64,000 nucleotides of DNA. Source: Planomonospora parontospora (lineage in GTDB: Bacteria; Actinomycetota; Actinomycetes; Streptosporangiales; Streptosporangiaceae). Positions within the stretch are counted from its first letter, which is position 1. Each line of letters begins with the position of its first letter. The notes below the pieces were generated by a model. It did no database searches and was not told the origin of the DNA. It was given only the letters and a program-made list of their open reading frames with translations. Below are positions 30,475 through 40,418 of this stretch, in pieces. The stretch is from the NCBI GenBank assembly GCA_014647935.1, contig BMQD01000018.1:1-64000 (forward strand), given 5' to 3'. The translations under genes and the position numbers were made by a program.

Positions 30475-31143
30475 ATGACCATGCCGGAAGAGGACACGAA
30501 CACGATGAGGACCCTCCGGGGGCTGGACGACGGCGGCCCGTCGGTGCGGCTGCGGGCGGCGATGGCGGCCGGCACGGCCCCCGACCCGCGGTTCGTCGGC
30601 GAGCTCGTCGAACGATGCGCGGTCGAGCCCGAATTCCACGTGCGGGATATGCTGACCTGGGCGCTCACCCGCCACCCCGCGTCCGTGACGGTTCCGGCGC
30701 TGCTCGGCGAACTCCGCTCGGAGCGTGCGCAGGCACGGAGCCAGGCGCTGCACACGCTGTCCAAGATCGGAGACCGGCGGGCATGGCCGGCGATCACACC
30801 GGCGCTCCTGACCGACGCCGACGACGAGGTGGCGAGGAGCGCCTGGAGGGCGGCGGTCGTGCTCGTGCCCGAAGGCGAGGAGCCCGGGTTGGCCGGCGTG
30901 CTGGCGACGCAGCTCGGGCGCGGCGGGCGCGAGACACGGCTGAGCCTCAGCCGGGCGCTGATCGCACTCGGCGAGGCGGTCACGCCGGTCCTGCACGCCG
31001 CGATGACGGATCCCGACCCCCGCGTGCGGGGGCACGCGGCCGCCACGGAACGGCTGCTGCGCGACCCCGACGCCGGATTCGAGTTCGCGATCGAGGAGGC
31101 CAAGCGCGTCGTCGCCCTCGGCGGCGCCGGTGAGGACGGGTGA
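30475..31143 (+). CDS. HEAT-repeat protein, MerR target
   Basis: Soluble all-helical protein of 222 residues. GGGGAGGTGG precedes ATG 30475. About five HEAT-like helical pairs are visible, for example PSVRLRAAMAAGTAPDPRF, ASVTVPALLGELRSERAQARSQALHTL, RRAWPAITPALLTDADDEVARSAWRAAV and VTPVLHAAMTDPDPRVRGHAA. Such scaffolds bind proteins or nucleic acids; there is no catalytic motif. It sits directly behind a MerR-type promoter and is followed by a MerR regulator that itself carries HEAT repeats. Confidence 0.8.
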   Translation: MTMPEEDTNTMRTLRGLDDGGPSVRLRAAMAAGTAPDPRFVGELVERCAVEPEFHVRDMLTWALTRHPASVTVPALLGELRSERAQARSQALHTLSKIGDRRAWPAITPALLTDADDEVARSAWRAAVVLVPEGEEPGLAGVLATQLGRGGRETRLSLSRALIALGEAVTPVLHAAMTDPDPRVRGHAAATERLLRDPDAGFEFAIEEAKRVVALGGAGEDG

Positions 31144-31211
31144 CGGGCGGGATGAGGACGGGTGACGGGCGGGGTGAAGAGGAGTGACGGGCGGGGTGGA
31201 GGAGTGACGTC
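31132..31211. repeat. 22-bp tandem repeat between HEAT gene and merR
   Basis: GAGGACGGGTGACGGGCGGG repeats at 31132 and 31154, then degenerates as GAAGAGGAGTGACGGGCGGG and GGAGGAGTGAC. Each copy contains a TGA or GAGGAG, so the array supplies both the upstream stop codon and possible ribosome sites for the GTG at 31214. Confidence 0.8.
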
Positions 31212-31213
31212 CG

Positions 31214-32218
31214 GTGCTGATCGGTGACGTGGCACGGCGGTCCGGGGTCAGCGCCCGGATGCTCAGGCACTACGACTCGCTCGGCCTGGTGCGGCCGACG
31301 GGCCGCAGCGGCGCGGGCTACCGGGAGTACTCCGACGAGGACATCCGGCGGATCTTCCACATCGAGAGCCTGCGGTCCCTGGGGCTGTCGCTGCGCGACG
31401 TCGGGCGCGCGCTCGACGACCCCGGCTTCGCGCCGTCGGAGCTCGTCGACGGCCTCATCCGCCGGACGCGGGAACGCATCGCGGCCGAGACGGAGCTGCT
31501 CACGCGGCTGCGCCGGATCGACGCCGCGGAGCCCGCCGGCTGGGAGGACGTCCTCCAGGTCGTCGCGCTCCTCCGGGCGCTGGGGTCCAAGAGCGCCGGC
31601 AGCCGCCAGCGCGCGGCCCTGTCCTCGGTCGACGAGGGTCCGGCACCGGTGGAGGCACTGGTCGAGGCGGTGCTGAGCGAGACGGACCCGAACGTCGCCG
31701 GAGCCCTCCGCTGGGCGCTGGTGCAGTCGGGTGGCGAGGGCCTGGCGCTGCTGGCGGAGGGTCTCGGCTCACCGGCGGCCGAGGTGCGCGAACGCGCCGT
31801 CCGGTCCATCGCCGAGATCCCGGGAGGTGAGGCGACCGCGCTGCTGCGGGACTCCCTCGCGAACCCCGACGTCGTGGTCCGCAGGCACGCGGCTCTGGCG
31901 CTCGGGGCACGCGGAGCGGCCGACGCTATCCCCACCCTCATCGACGTCGTCGTCGAGGGGACGAACGACGTCGACGCGGCCGACGCCCTGAGCGCGCTGG
32001 CGGGCCGTCCCGCGCTGGCGGATCGGATCGCCGCCGGGCTCGTCGGCCGCCTCGCCCCCGGCGGCGCCGGATCGCCCGCACGGCTGCGGCTGACCCAGGC
32101 GCTCGCGGACATCCCGGGGGACACGGCGTCACGGGCCCTCGCCGATCTGTCCCATGACGAGGACCGCGCCGTCGCGCTCACCGCGGCGTACATCCTCCGG
32201 ATACGCGACGCACGGTGA
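31214..32218 (+). CDS. MerR-family regulator with C-terminal HEAT repeats
   Basis: 334 residues. Residues 1-70 are a MerR winged HTH (IGDVARRSGVSARMLRHYDSLGLV, GYREYSDEDIRRIFHIESLRSLGLSL), followed by the antiparallel coiled-coil dimer helix (about 80-110). Instead of the usual short ligand pocket there are about 200 residues of HEAT-like helices (ETDPNVAGALRWALVQ, AAEVRERAVRSIAEIP, DVVVRRHAALALGARG, DAIPTLIDVVVEG). The HEAT part probably senses a protein or DNA partner. GTG start after GGAGTGACGTCC. Expected activator of the MerR-type promoter at 30423, forming an autoregulated two-gene unit. Confidence 0.88.
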   Translation: MLIGDVARRSGVSARMLRHYDSLGLVRPTGRSGAGYREYSDEDIRRIFHIESLRSLGLSLRDVGRALDDPGFAPSELVDGLIRRTRERIAAETELLTRLRRIDAAEPAGWEDVLQVVALLRALGSKSAGSRQRAALSSVDEGPAPVEALVEAVLSETDPNVAGALRWALVQSGGEGLALLAEGLGSPAAEVRERAVRSIAEIPGGEATALLRDSLANPDVVVRRHAALALGARGAADAIPTLIDVVVEGTNDVDAADALSALAGRPALADRIAAGLVGRLAPGGAGSPARLRLTQALADIPGDTASRALADLSHDEDRAVALTAAYILRIRDAR

Positions 32219-32328
32219 CGGGTTGTCGCCGTCGTCGGCGGGCCGTCGCGAGCGCCGGCGGTCCGGTGGGCCGTCGCGGGCGCCAGTGGCCCGGTGGGCC
32301 GTCGCGGGCGCCGGCGGTCCGGCAGGCG

Positions 32329-32994
32329 TCACCGGCGCCAGTGGCCCGGCTGGACGAGGCCGGACTCGTAGGCGCAGATGACCGCCTGGATCCGGTCACG
32401 CAGGCCGAGCTTGGACAGCACGCCGCTGACGTGGCTCTTCACCGTGTGCTCACTGACCACCAGGGCTTCGGCGATCTCGGGGTTGGACAGGCCGCGGCCG
32501 AGGAGGGCCAGGGTCTCCCGCTCGCGACCGGTCAGGGTGTCCATGCCCGGCACCGCGACCGGCGGGCGGGCGTCGCGCCGGATGATGTCGTCGACGAGCT
32601 TGCGGGTCACGGCGGGGGCGAGCAGCGACTCCCCGGCCATGACGACGCGGACGGCGTGAACGAGGTCGTCCCGCCGCACGTCTTTCAGCAGGAAGCCGCT
32701 GGCCCCTGCGTGCAGGGCCTCGTAGACGTACTCGTCGTTGTTGAACGTGGTCAGGATGATGATCCTCGCGGCGGTCTCGGCACAGATCATCCCGGCGGCC
32801 CGGATGCCGTCCATGACGGGCATGTGGATGTCGAGCAGGACCACGTCGGGCGCGTGGAGGCGCGCCGCCTCCACCGCCTGGGCGCCGTCGCCGACCTCCG
32901 CGACGACCGTGATGTCCGGTTGCATGTCGAGGATCAGGGCGAAGCCGCTGCGCACGAGCTCCTGGTCGTCGGCGACCACGACGCGGATGGTCAC
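32329..32994 (-). CDS. NarL/LuxR-family response regulator
   Basis: Response regulator of 221 residues. GTG 32994 overlaps the kinase stop by 4 bp. Receiver [15 protein letters not shown], phospho-acceptor D55 in [15 protein letters not shown] of LTTFNNDEY, Lys in GFLLKDVRR; Lux[29 protein letters not shown]. Third gene of an apparent operon after a serine hydrolase and the kinase. Confidence 0.92.
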   Translation of the reverse strand: MTIRVVVADDQELVRSGFALILDMQPDITVVAEVGDGAQAVEAARLHAPDVVLLDIHMPVMDGIRAAGMICAETAARIIILTTFNNDEYVYEALHAGASGFLLKDVRRDDLVHAVRVVMAGESLLAPAVTRKLVDDIIRRDARPPVAVPGMDTLTGRERETLALLGRGLSNPEIAEALVVSEHTVKSHVSGVLSKLGLRDRIQAVICAYESGLVQPGHWRR

Positions 32995-34142
32995 GCGGCG
33001 GCTCCCGGCAGGCGGACCGAGACGGTGAAACCACGCCGGCCCGGTCCGTGGCCGAAGGACGCCGAGCCGCCGCAGGCCGCCGCGCGCTCGCGGATGCCGA
33101 CGAGCCCGTGCCCCGTTCCGCCGGTGTGCCCGCGGCCGTCGTCCGTCACGTCGATCACGAGCGCGTCCGCCCGCCAGCCGAGCTCGATGGAGACCCTGCT
33201 CGCGCGGGCGTGCTTGACGGCGTTGGTGAGCGCCTCCTGGACCACCCGGTAGGCGGCGGCCTCCACGTCCGGCGGCAGGGGGCGCGGTGTCCCGCTGACG
33301 ACCAGAGCGGCGGGCTGCCCGGCGCGGTCCACGCTCTCGACCAGCGCCCCGATGCGGGCCACCGTCGGGGTGGCCTCGGCGGAGTCCTCCCCCAGCAGGC
33401 CGAGCAGGCGGCGCAACTGGTCCATCGCGTCGCGTCCGGCCGCGGCGATGGCGTCGAAGGCCGCTTCGGCACGGCCGGGATCGGGCCGCACGATCAGCGG
33501 GCCGGCCTCCGCCTGCACCACCATCAGGCTGATCGCGTGGCCGAGGATGTCGTGCATGTCCCGGGCGATCGCCGCCCGCTCCCGCTCGACGGCCCGGCGC
33601 GCCTCCATCTCCTTCTCGCGTTCGAGCTGGCGGGCGTGGGCCTGCCGGTTGGCCGTCGCCCGCCCCATCGCCCAGGCCGCGACGTACATCACCAGCGCGC
33701 GCACCGTCGTGTCCGCACTCGGCGTGCGCAGGATCAGTCCGGCGAGCTGGACGGCGGCGCCGACGGAGAGGATGGCCAGCCCCCACGCCCGCTCGCGCCG
33801 CGAGCCGTGCACGGCCACCGTGTAGAGCGCGATCAGCAGCGCGTACGGGACGGGCTGCGGCGCGGTGTCGGGATCGTTCAGCAGGTAGGCACCGGTTGCG
33901 GCCATCGCCGCGACCAGGACCGCCAGCGGTGCGCGCCGCCGCCAGAGCAGCGGCAGCGCCTGGCCGAGCACGGGAAGGTACTGCTGGACCGTGTAACCCG
34001 TCACCGGGTCGGCCTCCCGGACCGTCAGCAGGAAGGGAGCCGAGTGGGCGGCGAGGACGGCCAGGGCGACGGCGATGTCCGCGGCGAGTGGCGGGATGCG
34101 GCGGACGACACGGACAGTGGAGCTCATAAGTGAATTGATCAT
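32991..34142 (-). CDS. sensor histidine kinase
   Basis: Kinase of 383 residues. The N-terminal membrane domain has about five to six helices (residues 18-160); then a coiled linker [22 protein letters not shown]. Phospho-acceptor [16 protein letters not shown]-box [13 protein letters not shown]-box VTDDGRGH and [11 protein letters not shown]. Its ATG lies only 3 bp after the stop of the serine hydrolase gene, so the three genes are probably cotranscribed. That suggests the kinase controls, or responds to the product of, a cell-envelope hydrolase. Confidence 0.9.
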   Translation of the reverse strand: MINSLMSSTVRVVRRIPPLAADIAVALAVLAAHSAPFLLTVREADPVTGYTVQQYLPVLGQALPLLWRRRAPLAVLVAAMAATGAYLLNDPDTAPQPVPYALLIALYTVAVHGSRRERAWGLAILSVGAAVQLAGLILRTPSADTTVRALVMYVAAWAMGRATANRQAHARQLEREKEMEARRAVERERAAIARDMHDILGHAISLMVVQAEAGPLIVRPDPGRAEAAFDAIAAAGRDAMDQLRRLLGLLGEDSAEATPTVARIGALVESVDRAGQPAALVVSGTPRPLPPDVEAAAYRVVQEALTNAVKHARASRVSIELGWRADALVIDVTDDGRGHTGGTGHGLVGIRERAAACGGSASFGHGPGRRGFTVSVRLPGAAA

Positions 34143-34145
34143 AGT

Positions 34146-35981
34146 TCAGGTGTGCGAGAGGCCGGCGAGGTTGTACGCGACCGCCACGACGGCGAACGCG
34201 GTCACGCCGAGGGAGACCAGGGTGTAGGCGATCCTGCCCGGCGCCCGCCACCAGCGCCTCCACCAGGCCAGCGCCGTGCATACCAGCAGGGCGGCGGCCA
34301 GCGGCACCGTCAGCGACGCCAGCACCAGCAACGCGACCAGCACCGGAGCCCCTTCCAGGACCAGCGGCAGCGCCCGGCCCTGGTCGGCGAGCAGGCTGCC
34401 GAACCCGGCGGTGAAGGCGACCACGGAGGCTGCGGCAAGCCAGGCGAGCAGGCGCGGGACGCGGGGTCCGGCGGGCGGCGGGGACGACCGCCTGCGGACC
34501 GCCCGCACCGCCGCCGCCACGGGGAACCCCAGCAGGGCGGCCAGGGAGGCGAGGAGCGCGGCGGCCAGCAGGGCGAGGTGCAGGGACGGGTGGTCCAGCG
34601 GGCCGATCCGGTCGAAGACGGCCGTGCTGCGGCTGATCGCCAGCTGCCCCGGCTCGGGGAAGGCGATCCGGTCCCAGCCGCCCTCCTCCTGGAAGACGCC
34701 GGGCTCGAACTGGATCCAGCGCACCTGCCTGCCCTTGAGGCCGGTGGTGAGGACGCCGCCGTCGGCGGTCGCGGTGACGTGCACCGGCGAGTCCGTGAGC
34801 GCCTGCACCTTCAGCAGGCTGCCGTGGCTGGTCCGGCTGCTCTGGTACGAGCCCTCGTACCGCTCCGCGGAGGCGCCGGGCAGAGCCTGGACGGCTGGCG
34901 GGCGCGCGCCCGGGAGATAGCGGTCGATGATCTTGTGGGCCAGCTCGAACCCGTCCAGCCCGTGCCGTCCGGTGCCGTCGCCGTTGGACATGACGTGGAT
35001 GCCGATGCCCTGCTCCGGCAGCAGGAACATGTAGGTGTGCATGCCGGGCATGTCACCGGCCTTGAAGAGCATGCGATGCCCCTTGTACGGCGACTCCTCC
35101 CACATGAAACCCATGCCGGGCAGCCGGGGATCCTCGGTGTGCTGGCGCTGCTGCATCTCGGCCGCCACCCCGGTCCCGAGGCGGGGGTCCAGTTCCAGCT
35201 GGGCCTGCAGGTAGGCGGCCATGTCCGACGCGGTCGACGCGGGCCCCGCACCGGAGGCGGCGAAGTTCGCGCAGTCGGCCGTGGTCGTCGAGCCGTCCGC
35301 CAGGTAGGCCCTGGTGTCCCCGAGCCCGCCGCAGGCGATCGTCGAGTCCTTCATGCCGAGGGGGGCGAACACGTGCCGTTCGACGTACTCCTCGAACGGC
35401 ATCCCCGATACCGTCTCCACCAGGTGTCCGGCCAGGGCGACGCCGTAGTTGCTGTAGGAGACGCCGGTGCCCGGCGGGCGGAGCCGGGCGGGCTGGGTCG
35501 CGGCCAGCGCCTCGCCCAGCGGCCGGACGTCCGCGCCGCTGCCCAGGATGTGGTCGTCGTCGAATCCGGCCGTGTGCGTGAGCAGATGCCGCAGGGTGAC
35601 CGGACGGCCCGGGTAGGTGTCACGGATCTCGAAGGAGGTCAGGTAGGAGTTGACGTCGGCGTCCAGGTGCAACTTTCCCCCGTGGACCAGCTGCAGGGCC
35701 GCCTGGGCGGTGAACAGCTTCGTCTCCGACCCGATCAGGAAACGGGTGCGCTCGGGATCCACCGGGAGGCGGCGCTCCGCGTCGGCCCAGCCGTACCCCT
35801 TGTCGACCACCCGCCGGCCGTCGGCGACCACCGTAACGGTCACGCCGGGGATCTTCTCCTCGGCCATGACCGAGGAGACGTGTTCGTCGACGAGCGCGCC
35901 GATCCCCGGGAGGTCCGACGGCTGAACGGCCTGAGCCGGGGTGGTCGCGAGGACCAGCGCGGTGATGAGTTCCAGCAGCAT
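34146..35981 (-). CDS. penicillin-binding-like serine hydrolase, membrane-anchored
   Basis: Class C beta-lactamase-fold serine hydrolase of 611 residues. Start at ATG 35981, with CAGGAGT upstream and a short hydrophobic signal ([17 protein letters not shown]). Catalytic motifs: S85-x-x-K88 in GSETKLFTA and Y176-S-N in [11 protein letters not shown], with LLTHTAGFD typical of the family; the third KTG-like box is not obvious ([13 protein letters not shown] region). Residues about 470-611 hold four membrane helices, so the catalytic domain lies outside the membrane. Substrates could be D-amino peptides or esters; beta-lactam hydrolysis is not implied. Confidence 0.88.
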   Translation of the reverse strand: MLLELITALVLATTPAQAVQPSDLPGIGALVDEHVSSVMAEEKIPGVTVTVVADGRRVVDKGYGWADAERRLPVDPERTRFLIGSETKLFTAQAALQLVHGGKLHLDADVNSYLTSFEIRDTYPGRPVTLRHLLTHTAGFDDDHILGSGADVRPLGEALAATQPARLRPPGTGVSYSNYGVALAGHLVETVSGMPFEEYVERHVFAPLGMKDSTIACGGLGDTRAYLADGSTTTADCANFAASGAGPASTASDMAAYLQAQLELDPRLGTGVAAEMQQRQHTEDPRLPGMGFMWEESPYKGHRMLFKAGDMPGMHTYMFLLPEQGIGIHVMSNGDGTGRHGLDGFELAHKIIDRYLPGARPPAVQALPGASAERYEGSYQSSRTSHGSLLKVQALTDSPVHVTATADGGVLTTGLKGRQVRWIQFEPGVFQEEGGWDRIAFPEPGQLAISRSTAVFDRIGPLDHPSLHLALLAAALLASLAALLGFPVAAAVRAVRRRSSPPPAGPRVPRLLAWLAAASVVAFTAGFGSLLADQGRALPLVLEGAPVLVALLVLASLTVPLAAALLVCTALAWWRRWWRAPGRIAYTLVSLGVTAFAVVAVAYNLAGLSHT

Positions 35982-36232
35982 GCCGTCAAGACTCCTGCGA
36001 ACCACCCTTCCGGCACATCGCCGACGCCGCCCATTCCGCGCTCCCCCGCGCGGGGGAGCGCCGCGGCGCCGCCTGGGCGGCCTCCGGGGACCCTACTCCC
36101 AGCGGAACCAGCGGACCGAGATGATCGTGCACCCGGCCGTTTCCGCGGTTCGCCGACTGCAAGGCCGCAGTGCGGGACCGCAAGTTAAGCTTCGAGAAGC
36201 CTTAAGTTAGATCACCCGCTCCGGTTGAATCA

Positions 36233-36243
36233 TGAAACTTTCA
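36233..36243. promoter_or_regulatory. xylanase-type palindrome TGAAA-C-TTTCA
   Basis: Perfect 5-1-5 palindrome 232 bp upstream of the GH43 start. It is a variant of the CGAAA-N-TTTCG element reported upstream of Streptomyces xylanase genes. The same form recurs at 47057 and 47168. Confidence 0.6.
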
Positions 36244-36420
36244 CAGGCGCGGGCGGAGCGGTGTGATCCCGGAGTGGGAGAAAACACAGGTCGGAAAGTG
36301 TTCCGGCGGTGACGTCCGGGCCGACGAGGACCACCCACCCGTTGACGCCGGGCCGAGGCATCGGATGTACTCCGCGGAAAGCGCTCACCTGAATCGGTAG
36401 AGCGGCCCTGCACGATCATA

Positions 36421-36434
36421 TGTTAGCGCTAACA
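36421..36434. promoter_or_regulatory. LacI-type operator TGTTAGCGCTAACA
   Basis: Perfect 14-bp palindrome with the central GCGC typical of LacI-family operators, 41 bp upstream of the GH43 start, where bound repressor would block transcription. A one-mismatch copy lies at 47350-47363. No lacI-like gene is in the window. Confidence 0.75.
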
Positions 36435-36474
36435 ATTCGCGAGGACGCATCTTCGACCAGTCAAGGAGCCCTGG

Positions 36475-38589
36475 ATGTCCCCCCCATCCCCGGCGCCCGT
36501 GCGCGCCAGACCACTCGCCCGCCCGCCGGTGAACCGAGGCGCCGACGCCTCCACCCGGGCCGGCACGGTACGGCGTGCGGTCGCGGTCCTCGCGGCCCTG
36601 CTCCTCCTGGGCGTGTTCCTCACCCCCCAGGCGTCTGCCGCCACGGTCGACACCAACGCGTGGTACGTCCTGGTCAACCGCAACAGCGGCAAGGCGCTGG
36701 ACGTCTACAACCTGGCGACCAGCGACGGCGCCCGCATCACCCAGTGGAGCCGCAACGACGGCAACCAGCAGCAGTGGCAGTTCGTCGACTCCGGCGGCGG
36801 CTACTACCGCATCAAGTCCCGCCACTCCGGCAAGGTGCTGGACGTCTACAACTTCTCCACCGCCAACGGCGGCTCGATCGTCCAGTGGACCGACCACAAC
36901 GGCACCAACCAGCAGTGGCGGCTGGCCGACTCCTCCGATGGCCATGTGCGCCTGGTCAACCGCAACAGCGGCAAGGCCCTGGAGGTGCAGGGGGCCTCCA
37001 CCGCCGACGGCGGAAACATCGTGCAGTACGACGACTGGGGCGGCGCCAACCAGCAGTGGCAGCTCGTGAAGGTCGGCGGCGGCTCCGGTCCGGGCGGCGA
37101 CTACACCAACCCGGTCGTCTGGCAGGACTTCGCCGACGGCGACATCATCCGGGTCGGCGACGCCTACTACTACTCGGCCTCGACGATGCACTACTCGCCG
37201 GGCGCGCCGATCCTGCGCTCCTACAACCTGGTCGACTGGGAGTACGCCGGGCATTCGGTCCCGAGGCTCGACTTCGGCTCGGGCGCCTACGACCTCAACG
37301 GCGGCCGGGCGTACGTGAAGGGCATCTGGGCCTCCACCCTGAACTACCGGCCCAGCAACAGCACCTACTACTGGATGGGCTGCGTCGAGTTCAACCGGAC
37401 CTATGTGTACACCGCCTCCGCCGTGGACGGCACGTGGACCAAGCGCTCGCAGATCAACAACTGCTACTACGACGCCGGCCTGCTGGTCGACACCGACGAC
37501 ACCATGTACGTCGCCTACGGCAACGGCACCATCAGCGTCGCCCAGCTCTCGGCCGACGGCCTCAGCCAGGTGCGCGCCCAGCAGGTCTTCCAGACCCCCT
37601 CGAGCGTCGGCACGCTGGAGGGCGCCCGCTTCTACAAGCGGGGCGGCTACTACTACATCTGGCTCACCCGCCCGGCCAACGGCCAGTACGTGCTCCGCTC
37701 CACCTCGCCGTGGGGCCCGTACGAGATGCGCCGGGTCCTGCTCGACATGCCCGGTCCCATCTCCGGCGGCGGCGTCCCGCACCAGGGCGGGCTGGTCCAG
37801 ACCCAGGCCGGCGACTGGTACTACATGTCGTTCGTCGACGCCTACCCCGGCGGCCGGGTCCCGGCACTCGCACCGATCACCTGGACCGGCGACTGGCCGA
37901 CCGTCCAGACGGTGAACGGCGGCTGGGGCGTGAACTACCCGCGGCCGAACATCCCGACCAGCCGCACGGTGGCCCCGATGACCGGCCCGGACACCTTCAC
38001 CTCGAGCGGCCTCGGCCACCGGTGGGAGTGGAACCACAACCCCGACACCGGCCGCTTCTCCACCGGCAACGGCCTGCGCCTGCAGACCGCCACAGTCACG
38101 GGCGACCTCTACAACGCCCGCAACACCCTGACCCACCGCATCCAGGGCCCGTCGTCGACCGCGACGATCGAGCTCGACTACTCGCAGATGGCGAACGGCG
38201 ACCGCGCCGGGCTGGCGATGCTGCGCGACCAGTCGGCCTGGATCGGCGTCAGGCGCGACAACGGTGCGTACCGGGTCGTGATGACCAACGGGCTGACCAT
38301 GAACGGCTCGTGGCAGACCACCGGCACCGGCACCGAACAGGCGGGCGCGAACATCTCCGGCGGCCGGATCTGGCTCAGGGTCAACGCCGACATCCGCCCG
38401 GGGTCGGGCAGACAGGCCCGCTTCTCCTACAGCACCGACGGGACGAACTTCGTCGGCCTCGGCCCGGCCTTCACGTTGAACAACGCCTGGCAGTTCTTCA
38501 TGGGCTACCGCTTCGGGATCTTCAACTACGCCACCCAGGCCCTCGGCGGCGCCGTGACCGTGCGCCGCTTCGACCTGACCACCCCCTGA
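36475..38589 (+). CDS. secreted GH43 glycosidase with N-terminal CBM13
   Basis: Exported 704-residue enzyme. Twin-arginine-free signal peptide with a long n-region (cleavage near ASA at about 53-55). CBM13 ricin-type beta-trefoil with three QxW repeats (about 57-203). GH43 five-blade propeller (about 210-500: DFADGDIIRVGDAYYYSAS, YDAGLLVDTDDTMYVAYG, GTLEGARFYKRGGYYYIWL with the general-acid Glu). C-terminal concanavalin-like GH43_C2 domain (about 515-704). Expected to release xylose or arabinose from xylo-oligosaccharides. AAGGAG precedes the ATG. First gene behind the LacI-type operator. Confidence 0.93.
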   Translation: MSPPSPAPVRARPLARPPVNRGADASTRAGTVRRAVAVLAALLLLGVFLTPQASAATVDTNAWYVLVNRNSGKALDVYNLATSDGARITQWSRNDGNQQQWQFVDSGGGYYRIKSRHSGKVLDVYNFSTANGGSIVQWTDHNGTNQQWRLADSSDGHVRLVNRNSGKALEVQGASTADGGNIVQYDDWGGANQQWQLVKVGGGSGPGGDYTNPVVWQDFADGDIIRVGDAYYYSASTMHYSPGAPILRSYNLVDWEYAGHSVPRLDFGSGAYDLNGGRAYVKGIWASTLNYRPSNSTYYWMGCVEFNRTYVYTASAVDGTWTKRSQINNCYYDAGLLVDTDDTMYVAYGNGTISVAQLSADGLSQVRAQQVFQTPSSVGTLEGARFYKRGGYYYIWLTRPANGQYVLRSTSPWGPYEMRRVLLDMPGPISGGGVPHQGGLVQTQAGDWYYMSFVDAYPGGRVPALAPITWTGDWPTVQTVNGGWGVNYPRPNIPTSRTVAPMTGPDTFTSSGLGHRWEWNHNPDTGRFSTGNGLRLQTATVTGDLYNARNTLTHRIQGPSSTATIELDYSQMANGDRAGLAMLRDQSAWIGVRRDNGAYRVVMTNGLTMNGSWQTTGTGTEQAGANISGGRIWLRVNADIRPGSGRQARFSYSTDGTNFVGLGPAFTLNNAWQFFMGYRFGIFNYATQALGGAVTVRRFDLTTP
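36641..37083. repeat. CBM13 module, copy 1 of 443-bp duplication
   Basis: Aligns without gaps to 38807-39249 (offset 2166). The first 81 bp are identical and I count roughly 35 differences in all, most of them in one patch of about 50 bp around 36930-36980. Confidence 0.95.
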
Positions 38590-38721
38590 CCACCACCCCC
38601 TGACCGGATCCGCCGTCCGGCCGAGGTCCGGAACACACCCCCCAACGCAGAAAGGCATCCCGGTCGGCCGGCCCCTCGCGGGCGGCACAGCAACACAGCC
38701 CTGATGAAATCGGAGCACGAA

Positions 38722-40176
38722 GTGAGAATCAGACCCCTAGCCATCCTCACGACCATGGCCGCGCTGCTGGCGAGCCTGTTCGTGGCAGCCCAGCCGGCGA
38801 ACGCGGCCACGGTCGACACCAACGCGTGGTACGTCCTGGTCAACCGCAACAGCGGCAAGGCGCTGGACGTCTACAACCTGGCGACCAACGACGGCGCCCG
38901 CATCACCCAGTGGAGCCGTAACAACGGCAACCAGCAGCAGTGGCAGTTCGTCGACTCCGGCGGCGGCTACTACCGCATCAAGTCCCGCCACTCGGGCAAG
39001 GTGCTGGACGTCTACAACTTCTCGACCGCCAACGGCGGCTCGATCGTGCAGTGGGCCGACCTGAACGGCGCCAACCAGCAGTGGCGGCTGGCCGACAGTT
39101 CGGACGGCCACGTGAGGTTCATCTCGCGGCACAGCAACCGGGCCCTGGAGGTGCAGGGAGCCTCCACCGCCGACGGTGCGAACATCGTCCAGTACGACGA
39201 CTGGGGCGGCGCCAACCAGCAGTGGCAGCTCGTGAAGGTCGGCGGCGGCGAACCCGACCCGGGCGGCACGTGCAACCTCCCGTCGACGTACCGCTGGACG
39301 TCGTCGGGCCCGCTGGCGCAGCCGAGGTCGGGCTGGGTCTCGCTCAAGGACTTCACCGTCGCCCCCTACAACGGCAGGCAGCTCGTCTACGCGACGACGC
39401 ACGACACGGGCACGCGGTGGGGCTCGATGAACTTCGGCCTGTTCACCAACTGGTCGGAGATGGGCTCGGCCAGCCAGAACGCGATGAACTTCTCCGCCGT
39501 CGCGCCCTCGCTCTTCTACTTCGCCCCGAAGAACACCTGGGTGCTCGCCTACCAGTGGGGCAGGACCGCCTTCTCCTACCGGACGTCGAGCGACCCCGCC
39601 AACCCGAACGGCTGGTCGTCGGAGCAGACGCTCTTCTCCGGAAGCATCTCCGGCTCCGGAACGGGTCCCATCGACCAGGCGCTCATCGGTGACGGCTCGA
39701 ACATGTACCTGTTCTTCGCCGGGGACAACGGCAAGATCTACCGGGCCAGCATGCCGATCGGGAACTTCCCCGGCAGCTTCGGCACGGCCTCGACAGTGGT
39801 CATGAGCGACACGACGAACAACCTGTTCGAGGCCGTCCAGGTCTACAAGCTCCAGGGCCAGAACCGCTACCTCATGATCGTCGAGGCGATCGGCTCGCAG
39901 GGGCGCTACTTCCGCTCGTTCACGGCCACCAGCCTGAACGGTTCGTGGACGCCGCAGGCCGCGACCGAGGGCAACCCCTTCGCCGGCAAGGCCAACAGCG
40001 GCGCCACCTGGACCAACGACATCAGCCACGGTGAGCTGATCCGCACCAGCGCCGACCAGACCATGACCGTCGACCCCTGCAACCTGCAGCTGCTCTACCA
40101 GGGGCGCAGCCCCAACTCCGGCGGCGACTACGGCCTGCTGCCCTACCGGCCGGGTCTGCTGACACTGCAGCGCTGA
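38722..40176 (+). CDS. secreted GH62 alpha-L-arabinofuranosidase with N-terminal CBM13
   Basis: Exported 484-residue enzyme removing arabinofuranosyl side chains from arabinoxylan. GTG 38722 is chosen for GGAG upstream and because it gives a compact signal peptide ([19 protein letters not shown], ending ANA-A); ATG 38704 is an alternative. CBM13 with QxW repeats (about 30-175) is almost identical to that of the preceding gene. GH62 propeller (about 190-484) with [22 protein letters not shown] (catalytic Asp), [26 protein letters not shown] and [14 protein letters not shown]. The 133-bp spacer to the previous gene suggests cotranscription. Confidence 0.94.
   Translation: MRIRPLAILTTMAALLASLFVAAQPANAATVDTNAWYVLVNRNSGKALDVYNLATNDGARITQWSRNNGNQQQWQFVDSGGGYYRIKSRHSGKVLDVYNFSTANGGSIVQWADLNGANQQWRLADSSDGHVRFISRHSNRALEVQGASTADGANIVQYDDWGGANQQWQLVKVGGGEPDPGGTCNLPSTYRWTSSGPLAQPRSGWVSLKDFTVAPYNGRQLVYATTHDTGTRWGSMNFGLFTNWSEMGSASQNAMNFSAVAPSLFYFAPKNTWVLAYQWGRTAFSYRTSSDPANPNGWSSEQTLFSGSISGSGTGPIDQALIGDGSNMYLFFAGDNGKIYRASMPIGNFPGSFGTASTVVMSDTTNNLFEAVQVYKLQGQNRYLMIVEAIGSQGRYFRSFTATSLNGSWTPQAATEGNPFAGKANSGATWTNDISHGELIRTSADQTMTVDPCNLQLLYQGRSPNSGGDYGLLPYRPGLLTLQR
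38807..39249. repeat. CBM13 module, copy 2 of 443-bp duplication
   Basis: Partner of 36641-37083. The homology begins at the signal-peptide junction and stops exactly where the catalytic domains begin to differ, so only the binding module is shared. Confidence 0.95.
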
Positions 40177-40266
40177 CGGCGTGACCCGGGTCCGGCTCGG
40201 GTGGAGCCGGCGCGGCGGGCTCGGTGGAAGGCCGAGCCCGCCCGGGTCGCACAGGCATACCGGCGC

Positions 40267-40365
40267 CCGTACGGCGGCGGCGCCTCGTACGGCGGTGCCT
40301 CGTACGGCGGCGCCCGTACGGCGGTGGTGCCTCGTGCAGCGACGGCGCCTCGTGCGGCGACGGTG
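40267..40365. repeat. GTACGGCGG-type tandem repeat upstream of second GH43
   Basis: Imperfect units of 15-18 bp, (C)GTACGGCGGnGCCTC, about five copies, decaying towards 40365. The 242-bp spacer shows no LacI or xylanase-type palindrome. Confidence 0.75.
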
Positions 40366-40418
40366 TGCGAGGTCGGGCAACGCTTCCCGGCCCGAGGTCC
40401 AACCTCGAAAGGAACGCC

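Larger units (their letters stand above)
35982..36474. other. 493-bp divergent spacer of the xylan locus
   Basis: No gene seen. It contains a TGAAACTTTCA palindrome (36233-36243), CGGAA-AGTG-TTCCG (36292-36305), a GCGCT-bearing sequence at 36378-36390 and the TGTTAGCGCTAACA palindrome (36421-36434). It is less GC-rich than its flanks, as expected of a regulatory region. Confidence 0.7.

Noticed and set aside
36385-38718. 777-residue open frame on the minus strand
   Set aside because: Antisense of the GH43-CBM13 gene; its repeats mirror the ricin QxW repeats.
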